DNA from: an uncultured Eubacterium sp.
GTDB lineage: Bacteria; Bacillota; Clostridia; Lachnospirales; Lachnospiraceae
Direction: 5' to 3'
DNA length: 61,264 nucleotides
Assembly (NCBI GenBank): GCA_947385775.1
Contig: CANDMI010000012.1
Coordinates: 1-61,264, forward strand
Part shown: piece by piece, positions 55,056-61,264 of the stretch
Numbering within the stretch: position 1 is the first letter of the stretch
How the letters are laid out: the number at the start of each line of letters is the position of its first letter
Position numbers and translations under genes: made by a program
The notes under the pieces: model-generated
Databases searched by the model: none
What the model saw: only the letters and a program-made list of their open reading frames with translations
What the model was told of the DNA's origin: nothing

Positions 55056-55476
55056 CCATGCCTTGTTAGGGCTGCTTGGGCTGATATTTGGCTTGTCCGT
55101 CGCCTCTGGAAGCTTTGCCTTTGCGGTAAAGCTTGGGATCATACCGCAAATGGCGGGCAAATCCAAAACGGCGGGGCATGTTTTAACTTATGAAAACGCC
55201 ACGATACTAGGCGGGATATGCGGCAATATCCTATCCGTGTTTGAGGACATCCGCTTTCCGGCGGGGCATCTGTTTTTAGGCGCATATGGGATTTGCTCCG
55301 GGATTTTTGTAGGCTGCCTTGCGGTCGCGTTAGCGGAGATCATTAACGCGTACCCGATTTTATACCGCAGGCTGAAGCTTAAGATCGGGCTGGAATGGAT
55401 GATCGGAGCGGTGGCGGTTGGGAAAATGTCCGGGTGCTTGTATTATTTTCTCACAGGCTTTCAGAACGTGGATTAA
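55045..55476 (+). CDS. spoVAB: Stage V sporulation protein AB
   Basis: A 143-residue integral membrane protein with four segments, matching SpoVAB: LGLLGLIFGLSVASGSFAFAVKLGIIPQMAGKS, LTYENATILGGICGNI, and FVGCLAVALAEIINAYPIL. The start ATG lies inside the end of spoVAA. The other spoVA genes (AC, AD, AE) are not here, as is common in Clostridia where the locus is split. Its presence supports endospore formation. Confidence 0.9.
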   Translation: MWINHALLGLLGLIFGLSVASGSFAFAVKLGIIPQMAGKSKTAGHVLTYENATILGGICGNILSVFEDIRFPAGHLFLGAYGICSGIFVGCLAVALAEIINAYPILYRRLKLKIGLEWMIGAVAVGKMSGCLYYFLTGFQNVD

Positions 55477-55488
55477 AAATCATAAAGC

Positions 55489-55514
55489 TGCGGGCGAGGT
55501 TTCGCCCGCATTTT
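55489..55514 (+). terminator. Rho-independent terminator after spoVAB
   Basis: TGCGGGCGA and TTCGCCCGCA form the stem, followed by TTTTCGTTTT. Confidence 0.85.
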
Positions 55515-55550
55515 CGTTTTCTAATCTGATTCAAATCGATATACAATCTA

Positions 55551-55578
55551 TTGCAATTTTGAAAAAACTGTGTATAAT
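55551..55578 (+). promoter_or_regulatory. Promoter for rel
   Basis: TTGCAA, 16 bases, TATAAT, giving a leader of ~100 bases. The leader has a weak GCGGGCA/TGTCCGC hairpin (55609-55633). Confidence 0.65.
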
Positions 55579-55682
55579 GTAACTAACTATTCGGCGTTAC
55601 AGCGTTTCCGCGGGCAGACGAAAAAAATGTCCGCAGGGATGATTGGCGCGGGTTCGCTTCAGAGAAAAGTTCAACGTTTAGA

Positions 55683-58058
55683 GTGCAAAAAATGGTGACG
55701 CGTATGACAGAAAAAACAAAAATCGGAATGGCAGGCAAAAATGAATCGGACGAATTAGATGGATTGTACAGCGATCTGGAAGAGATTGAAAAATTAGAAA
55801 AGAAAATTGGCGCAAGGCGAAACAGCATCCGAAAGTTTGCGGATTTTATCGAGCCAGAGGAATTGTACCAGGAGCTGAAAAACAGCATTTACAAATACCA
55901 TCCGTCTACCGATATTTCACAGGTGGAAAAAGCGTATAAAATTGCATTTGAAGCGCACAAGGGGCAAAAGCGCAAATCCGGAGAGGCTTATATCATCCAT
56001 CCGCTTAGCGTGGCGATCATTTTAGCGGAGCTGGAGCTGGATAAAGAGACGATCGAAGCCGGGCTTTTGCACGATGTGGTGGAAGACACGGTTATGACGG
56101 ATGAAGAAATTGCCGCGGAGTTTGGAGAAGAGGTGGCGCTGCTTGTAGACGGGGTTACGAAGCTGGGGCGTTTATCTTATGATGCGGATAAGGTAGAGAT
56201 ACAGGCGGAGAACTTACGTAAAATGTTTCTTGCGATGGCAAAGGATATCCGCGTGATACTGATCAAGCTTGCGGATCGGCTGCACAATATGCGCACTTTA
56301 AAATACATGCGCCCGGGAAAGCAAAAAGAGATCGCCCGTGAGACGATGGACATCTATTCGCCGATCGCCCAGCGGCTTGGGATTTCAAAGATAAAGATCG
56401 AATTGGATGACCTTTCGTTAAAATATTTGGAGACCGAAGCCTATGCGCAACTGGTAGAGCAGGTCGCCCAGCGAAAGACCGCCCAGGACGACTATATCCG
56501 CGGCTTGACCGATGAAGTCCGCCATCATATCGAATGCGCGGGCATCCAGGCGGAGATCGGCGGGCGGGCGAAGCATTTTTTCAGCATTTATAAAAAAATG
56601 GTCAACCAGAATAAGACCATCGACCAGATTTACGACCTGTTCGCGATCCGCATTATTGTAAAAAACGTCATGGACTGCTATGCGGCGCTTGGCGTGATCC
56701 ATGAAAATTATGTGCCGGTGCCGGGGCGTTTTAAAGACTATATCGCAATGCCAAAGCCAAACCGTTACCAGTCCCTTCATACGACGCTGATGGGCTTGGA
56801 CGGGCAGCCGTTTGAAATCCAGATCCGCACCGTGGAGATGCACCGCATCGCGGAATACGGCATCGCGGCGCACTGGAAGTACAAGGAAGCCGCAAACGGC
56901 GTAAAATCCACCGGCAACCAGGAGGAAGAAAAGCTGACCTGGCTGCGCCAGATATTAGAGTGGCAGCAGGATATGTCGGATAACAAGGAGTTTATGAGCC
57001 TGTTAAAAAGCGATCTGGACCTGTTTTCGGACGCGGTTTTTTGCTTTACGCCAAACGGGGATGTAAAAAACCTTCCGAACGGCTCTACGCCAGTGGATTT
57101 TGCCTACAGCGTCCATTCCGCGGTCGGCAATAAGATGATCGGCGCAAAAGTCAATGGGAAGCTTGTGACGATTGACTATAAAATCCAAAACGGCGACCGC
57201 ATTGAGATCATTACGTCTCAAAATTCCAAAGGCCCAAGTCATGACTGGCTAAACATCGTAAAGAGCACGCAGGCAAAGACAAAGATCAATCAATGGTTCC
57301 GCAACGAATTAAAGGAAGAAAATATCATACACGGCAAAGAGCTTGCGGCGGCATACTGTAAATCAAAGGGCATCGACATCTCTTTGCTCAATAAGACGAT
57401 TTACCAGGATAAGGCGATCCGTAAATATGGCTTTCATGACTGGAATTCCTGCCTTGCGACGATCGGGCATGGCGGCATAAAGGAAGCAAGCGTCGTCAAC
57501 AAAATGTATGACGAATACTGCAAAGACCATCCGATGCAGGGCGCGGACGGGCAGTTTTTGTTTGGGGGCGCAAAGCCGGCCGCCGGCAGGAAAAAGACCA
57601 AAAACGGGATCATCGTAAAAGGAATGTACGGCGCCGGGGAGCGTTATGGAAAATGCTGTAATCCGCTTCCGGGGGATGAGATCTGCGGATACATTACCAG
57701 GGGCCGCGGCATCACGATTCACCGCACCGACTGCTACAACATGATAAACATTTCGGAGTCTGAAAAGGAGCGGATCGTCGAAGCGGAATGGCCAAAAGGG
57801 GACAGCGCCGAAGCGGCGACCTATATCGGCGAGCTTTGCGTTTATTGCAGGAACCGTACATGGCTTTTAAACGATATTTCAAGAATCCTATCAGAGCGCG
57901 GCATTGACATCATCGCCTCAAGCTCCAAGGTCAGCAAGCAGGGCATTGCCTCGGTATCGCTTTCCTTTGCGACAGAGGGGAAGGATCATTTAAACCGGAT
58001 CATAGAGATCATCCGCCAGGTGGACGGAGTGATCGATATCGAGCGGGCGAAGGGATGA
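55683..58058 (+). CDS. relA: Bifunctional (p)ppGpp synthetase/hydrolase Rel
   Basis: About 791 residues. The HD hydrolase domain has AHKGQ (H92), YIIHP (H106) and GLLHDVVEDT (H130, D131). The synthetase domain has GRFKDYIAMPKPNRYQSLHTTLMG. A TGS domain follows (VFCFTPNGDVKNLPNGSTPVDFAYSVHS), then a conserved-Cys region (GERYGKCCNPLPGDEICGYITRGRGITIHRTDC) and a C-terminal ACT domain. Both catalytic sites look intact. The start is uncertain among GTG 55683, ATG 55692 and ATG 55704, none with a good ribosome site. This is the housekeeping stringent-response enzyme. Confidence 0.93.
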   Translation: MQKMVTRMTEKTKIGMAGKNESDELDGLYSDLEEIEKLEKKIGARRNSIRKFADFIEPEELYQELKNSIYKYHPSTDISQVEKAYKIAFEAHKGQKRKSGEAYIIHPLSVAIILAELELDKETIEAGLLHDVVEDTVMTDEEIAAEFGEEVALLVDGVTKLGRLSYDADKVEIQAENLRKMFLAMAKDIRVILIKLADRLHNMRTLKYMRPGKQKEIARETMDIYSPIAQRLGISKIKIELDDLSLKYLETEAYAQLVEQVAQRKTAQDDYIRGLTDEVRHHIECAGIQAEIGGRAKHFFSIYKKMVNQNKTIDQIYDLFAIRIIVKNVMDCYAALGVIHENYVPVPGRFKDYIAMPKPNRYQSLHTTLMGLDGQPFEIQIRTVEMHRIAEYGIAAHWKYKEAANGVKSTGNQEEEKLTWLRQILEWQQDMSDNKEFMSLLKSDLDLFSDAVFCFTPNGDVKNLPNGSTPVDFAYSVHSAVGNKMIGAKVNGKLVTIDYKIQNGDRIEIITSQNSKGPSHDWLNIVKSTQAKTKINQWFRNELKEENIIHGKELAAAYCKSKGIDISLLNKTIYQDKAIRKYGFHDWNSCLATIGHGGIKEASVVNKMYDEYCKDHPMQGADGQFLFGGAKPAAGRKKTKNGIIVKGMYGAGERYGKCCNPLPGDEICGYITRGRGITIHRTDCYNMINISESEKERIVEAEWPKGDSAEAATYIGELCVYCRNRTWLLNDISRILSERGIDIIASSSKVSKQGIASVSLSFATEGKDHLNRIIEIIRQVDGVIDIERAKG

Positions 58059-58240
58059 GGGTTTTTATAAAAAGAGCGCGTGTGTTTGAGCAAGAAATGC
58101 TTGAGAAGATAGGATGTTTATTTTATATAGAAAAAGAAAGTCTGCGGATGATGCAGGATGTTTATGATAGAAAAAAAGAAAGTCTGCGGATGATGCAGGA
58201 TGTTTATGATAGAAAAAAAGAAAGTCTGCGGATTATATAG
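58055..58240 (+). CDS. Short repeat-containing ORF after rel
   Basis: A 61-codon frame overlapping the end of rel in ATGA. The first ~25 residues (MRVFIKRARVFEQEMLEKIG) faintly recall the start of D-aminoacyl-tRNA deacylase (Dtd), which often follows rel. The rest is a 14-residue unit (KESLRMMQDVYDRK) repeated almost three times. It may be a degraded gene with an expanded repeat, or a small real protein. Low confidence either way. Confidence 0.35.
   Translation: MRVFIKRARVFEQEMLEKIGCLFYIEKESLRMMQDVYDRKKESLRMMQDVYDRKKESLRII
58135..58237 (+). repeat. 42-bp tandem repeat
   Basis: Two identical 42-bp units beginning AAAGAAAGTCTGCGGATGATG and a third partial unit that turns into a stop codon after a few changes. 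The copies are virtually identical, so the expansion is recent. Confidence 0.85.
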
Positions 58241-58270
58241 ATATTTAGAAAGGCGGGAAGGCACTCGGTT

Positions 58271-58897
58271 ATGATGGAAATAGAGCAGTTTATGGTAGGC
58301 GTGGTTGGAACAAATTGTTATGTGGCGGTCAATGGCGACACAAAAGAAGCGTTTGTGGTGGATCCGGGAGACGACGCGGACGCTTTGATACAATATATGG
58401 AAAAAAATAATAACATTCCCCAGGCGATTTTACTGACCCATGGGCATTTTGACCATTGCATGGCGGCAGAGGAGCTTTCGGGGCATTATAAAATACCTGT
58501 TTACGCGCACGAACAAGACCAGGAGATTATGGAAAATCCATCCTGGAATTGCAGCGGCATGATCGGAAAGCGGCTTACGTTCCACGCAGACCATTTCTTT
58601 CATGGCGAAAAAGACCATATTACATTAGCGGGCTTTGACCTGGAGGTATTTCATACCCCGGGGCATACGCCGGGGGGCGTATGTTATTATGCGCAAAAGG
58701 AAGGCATATTATTCAGCGGCGATACCCTGTTTTTTGAATCCATAGGACGCACCGATTTTCCAAAAGGCAGCATGGGCCAGATCGTGCGCAGCATCAAGGA
58801 GAAGCTGTTAGTTCTTTCGGATGACACAAAGGTTCTGACTGGCCATGGAGAAAACACTACGATTGGCAATGAAAGGGTGCGAAATCCATTTTTATAG
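58271..58897 (+). CDS. MBL-fold hydrolase, glyoxalase-II-like (YcbL type)
   Basis: A 208-residue metallo-hydrolase with the metal motif LLTHGHFDHCMA, further ligands in FHTPGHTPGGVCYY, SGDTLFFESIGRTDF and VLTGHGENTTIGNER. This matches the short glyoxalase-II-like/YcbL group, thioester hydrolases without the C-terminal substrate domain. GAAAGGCGGG precedes the start. The order rel - MBL hydrolase - hemZ is common in Clostridia. Confidence 0.88.
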   Translation: MMEIEQFMVGVVGTNCYVAVNGDTKEAFVVDPGDDADALIQYMEKNNNIPQAILLTHGHFDHCMAAEELSGHYKIPVYAHEQDQEIMENPSWNCSGMIGKRLTFHADHFFHGEKDHITLAGFDLEVFHTPGHTPGGVCYYAQKEGILFSGDTLFFESIGRTDFPKGSMGQIVRSIKEKLLVLSDDTKVLTGHGENTTIGNERVRNPFL

Positions 58898-58942
58898 TCG
58901 TTAGGATAAATGGGATTTGATTGAATTAAAAGGCGGGGCGGT

Positions 58943-60589
58943 ATGGTTTTCGTACATTTAAATAAAGAAGGATTTCAAAATGACATACATTCTCTGGTGA
59001 AAGCTTTTTTTCCATCAGAGAATGTTTCTGTTTGCATTGCGGATAAGCGCCAAAAGTCGGGCGCTTTTCAAGAAACGAATACGGCAGGCTTAGTCCTTTG
59101 GGTGGATCATCTTAAGGAGCGGGTTTCTATGGCTTTGTATGAAAGAAGCTTGAATGAGAGCGGCTCCACGCAGGAGCAAAAAGAGGGGGACAAACAGGCG
59201 GATACGGAATTATGCGAAACAGACAATATGGAGGAGCGAAAGCGGGATTTATGCGCACAAGATTTTAAGAATATATGGAAAGATGCGGATTTTTTGAGGG
59301 AAGAATTAAGAAAAAGTGAAAAATGGGAGAGAAAGGAAGAAATTTATTCTGCAATTAATTATTCAGATAAAAAGTCGGCGAGAAATATAGTAAAGCAAAG
59401 CTTATATCGTATTTTATCTTCCTATACAGGAAAGGAGCTTCCATGGGGGACGCTGACCGGGGTGCGGCCGGTGAAAATCCCAATGGCAATGCTTGAAGCC
59501 GGAGAAACAAAGCGGGATATCGCACAGCATATGATGCGTACCTTTTATACATCGGAGCAGAAAACAGATTTAAGCATACAGATCGCGCAAAGAGAGCTGC
59601 GGCTTTTGCAAAAATTAGATTATCAAAACGGATACAGCTTATACATCGGCATTCCGTTCTGCCCGAGCACATGCCTATACTGCTCTTTTACCTCGTATCC
59701 GGTTTTCGAGTGGGCTGGGCGCGTGGACGAATATTTAGACGCGCTGGAAAAGGAAATCTGCGCTGTCGCAAAGATGTTATCCGGAAAATGTTTAAACAGC
59801 ATTTATATTGGCGGAGGAACGCCGACAACGCTAACGCCAAGACAGCTGGAGCGGCTTTTGACATGCATTGAATCTAAATTTGATTTTTCGGATTTAATAG
59901 AATATACGGTGGAAGCGGGCAGGCCGGACAGCATTACAAAAGAAAAGCTAAAGGCGCTGCGCGCCCATAAAATCAAACGGATTTCCATTAATCCACAGAC
60001 CATGAAGCAGCAGACGCTGGATCTGATCGGAAGGCGCCATACTGTCACCCAGACCCAGGAGAGCTTTTGGCTGGCACGAAGCATGGGGTTTGAAAATATC
60101 AATATGGATCTGATCATGGGATTGCCAAACGAAGCCCTTTCGGACGTGCAAAATACAATGGAAAAGCTGCGTGAAATGCAGCCGGATAACATCACCGTAC
60201 ACTCCCTCGCGCTCAAACGCACCTCCAGGCTGAATATGGAAAAAGAGGCATACGCGGGCTTACAGATCGTAAACACCCAACAGCATTTAGACGCGGCGCG
60301 AAAGGTGTGCGAGCAAATGGGAATGCGCCCGTATTATTTATACCGACAGAAAAACATGGCGGGGAATTTTGAAAATGTCGGGTATGCAAAGGAGGGGAAG
60401 GAAGGGATATATAATGTGCTGATTATGGAGGAGAAACAGACCATAGTTGCCTGCGGAGCCGGTTCGATTTCCAAAAGGGTGTACCCGGGCGGGCGGATCG
60501 AGCGAAGCGAGAATGTGAAGGATGTGGCTCTATATATACAAAAAATAAACGAAATGATTGAGAGAAAACGGAAGCTTCTTGAGGAGTAA
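58943..60589 (+). CDS. hemZ: Coproporphyrinogen dehydrogenase HemZ, radical SAM
   Basis: A 548-residue radical-SAM protein. The cluster motif is IGIPFCPSTCLYCSF (CxxxCxxC, near residues 236-243). Family sequence includes SIYIGGGTPTTLTPRQLERLL, TVEAGRPDSITKEKL and INMDLIMGLPNE. The ~170-residue N-terminal extension ahead of the radical-SAM core is typical of HemZ. The name reflects anaerobic coproporphyrinogen oxidation; actual activity in Clostridia without a full haem pathway is uncertain. GGGGCGG precedes the ATG. The chromosomal gene order ends here. Confidence 0.88.
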   Translation: MVFVHLNKEGFQNDIHSLVKAFFPSENVSVCIADKRQKSGAFQETNTAGLVLWVDHLKERVSMALYERSLNESGSTQEQKEGDKQADTELCETDNMEERKRDLCAQDFKNIWKDADFLREELRKSEKWERKEEIYSAINYSDKKSARNIVKQSLYRILSSYTGKELPWGTLTGVRPVKIPMAMLEAGETKRDIAQHMMRTFYTSEQKTDLSIQIAQRELRLLQKLDYQNGYSLYIGIPFCPSTCLYCSFTSYPVFEWAGRVDEYLDALEKEICAVAKMLSGKCLNSIYIGGGTPTTLTPRQLERLLTCIESKFDFSDLIEYTVEAGRPDSITKEKLKALRAHKIKRISINPQTMKQQTLDLIGRRHTVTQTQESFWLARSMGFENINMDLIMGLPNEALSDVQNTMEKLREMQPDNITVHSLALKRTSRLNMEKEAYAGLQIVNTQQHLDAARKVCEQMGMRPYYLYRQKNMAGNFENVGYAKEGKEGIYNVLIMEEKQTIVACGAGSISKRVYPGGRIERSENVKDVALYIQKINEMIERKRKLLEE

Positions 60590-60599
60590 AAAGAGTTTC

Positions 60600-60758
60600 T
60601 GTTGTACATCAAAATAGGGTTAGTACATCAATTGTACATCAATTTTTTACCCAATGGTACTGAATAATACTTGATGATGTAGAGGAACAACCTAATATAG
60701 CGCCTAAAGGACAATCTTATTCTAACGAATCTACAAGACAAGACGGTGGAGATTCCTT
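60600..60758. other. Junction region with three TACATCAA repeats
   Basis: Three TACATCAA copies occur between 60604 and 60643, in GTTGTACATCAA, TAGTACATCAA and TTGTACATCAA. After them base composition and sequence character change toward the intron remnant. This could be the boundary of an integrated element. I do not see an intact integrase or an identical partner site in the window. Confidence 0.4.
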
Positions 60759-61091
60759 GTGGAAACAGAAAAGAATGCAAAGAAAGATATTTTTCCATTG
60801 AAACTTGCTTTTGAGACTAAAATCCTACGGCATAAGACAATCAAGAGTGAAGCAAACCCGTTTGATGCAGAGTGGAAGGAGTATTTTGAGGAGAGAATGA
60901 CATACAAAATGCTGTTGTCTCTGAAAGGAAGAAAATCTTTGCTTTATATGTGGAATAAGCAGGAAAGAAAGTGTCCGCTATGCGGTCAGCCAATCACTGC
61001 TGAAACACAATGGAATGTACGGGAACAGAAAGAAAATGGGCAGATTGTCCGTTATCTCGTGCATGACAAATGCTATAAACAAAATCGTTAG
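60759..61091 (+). pseudogene. C-terminal fragment of a group II intron reverse transcriptase/maturase
   Basis: A 110-codon remnant. The sequence ILRHKTIKSEANPFDAEWKEYFEERMTYKML, then GRKSLLYMWNKQERKCPLCGQPITAETQWNV and YLVHDKCYKQ, is the maturase C-terminal part with the HNH/zinc region of intron-encoded proteins. The ~450-residue reverse-transcriptase and X domains are absent, and an in-frame stop lies 36 bases upstream. It is followed directly by intron RNA domains V and VI, which confirms the identity. The protein is non-functional. Confidence 0.85.
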
Positions 61092-61209
61092 TTGACTAGC
61101 CGGCATCTATATTGGTAGATGCTTTGAATTGCTTGAGCCGTGTGAGGGGAAACTCTCATGCACGGTTCTTAGAGGGGAAGGCGGTAGTAATACCGCTGAC
61201 CTACTCGAC
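61092..61209 (+). ncRNA. 3' end of a group II intron (domains IV-VI)
   Basis: Domain V is a hairpin at 61135-61168, GAGCCGTGTGAGGGG with CTCTCATGCACGGTTC around GAAA, the highly conserved catalytic stem. Domain VI follows with GGCGGTA-GTAA-TACCGC and the typical ending CTACTCGAC at 61201-61209. A GCATCTA/TAGATGC hairpin precedes domain V. The 5' part of the intron is missing, so it cannot splice by itself. Confidence 0.88.
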
Positions 61210-61264
61210 CAGCTCATTGAGAATAAGCAGAAATTCATCGGGCAGATCATGACGAGCAAATCCC
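61210..61264 (+). pseudogene. 3' exon: fragment of a mobile-element helicase/methylase gene
   Basis: Directly after the intron end the frame reads QLIENKQKFIGQIMTSKS and runs off the window. From memory this resembles the SNF2-helicase/DNA-methylase giants of Clostridial integrative conjugative elements. The 5' exon is not seen upstream, so the gene is interrupted and probably broken here. Confidence 0.55.

Overview
The window looks like chromosome of a spore-forming Lachnospiraceae-type Firmicute (Clostridia). Evidence: AGGAGG-type ribosome sites, moderate GC with A+T-rich spacers, spoVAA-spoVAB, HemZ, an ACT-domain/PFL pair, a clostridial FtsA-like protein, TTG/GTG starts and many Lachnospiraceae-style families (Uma2, Rpn-like, DUF6320-like). 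Nearly all genes are ordinary housekeeping or nutrient genes. The unusual material is in fused genes and in palindromic intergenic repeats. No tRNA, rRNA or CRISPR array was seen.

Layout. 1-4.2 kb: two Uma2 nuclease-fold proteins, then SseB-like, HD hydrolase and rRNA methyltransferase genes. 4.3-11.8 kb: an alpha-galactoside locus with a divergent AraC regulator, solute-binding lipoprotein, two ABC permeases, YesL and a GH36 alpha-galactosidase. 12-13.2 kb: ilvE behind a strong promoter. 13.2-18.6 kb: an acyltransferase / zinc-ribbon membrane protein / esterase trio, a ClpX-type unfoldase and a small membrane protein. 18.6-20.9 kb: a BlaR1/BlaI-type pair. 21.0-21.7 kb: two inverted copies of a large hairpin element. 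21.8-26.2 kb: sodium symporter, a small protein plus ABC-class ATPase pair, and a 45-residue ORF. 26.2-33 kb: a TetM-like GTPase fused to a NYN ribonuclease, glpK, and htpG with a CIRCE operator. 33.2-36.1 kb: Rpn-like nuclease and a VanRS-like two-component system. 36.1-45.5 kb: thioesterase, polA, coaE fused in frame to an FtsA-like gene, a WalJ/YycJ-type hydrolase, and ACT + PFL proteins. 45.5-54 kb: a MITE, a CgeB-like glycosyltransferase, a small acidic membrane protein, an exported Ig-like protein, a PglK-like flippase and a PglF-like dehydratase. 54.2-60.6 kb: spoVAA-AB, rel, an MBL hydrolase and hemZ. 60.6 kb to the end: a 5'-truncated group II intron followed by exon sequence resembling a mobile-element helicase/methylase.

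Most notable: (i) the GTPase-NYN fusion, which joins a ribosome-targeting GTPase to a Rae1/YacP-like nuclease; (ii) the CoaE-FtsA fusion with an internal ribosome site; (iii) the paired ~240-bp hairpins at 21.0-21.7 kb, whose arms differ between copies by pairing-preserving changes; (iv) a second modular palindromic repeat at 39.3 and 54.0 kb that shares a terminal module with the first; (v) a CIRCE-like operator between htpG and the divergent gene. All calls come from reading the sequence; no database search was run.
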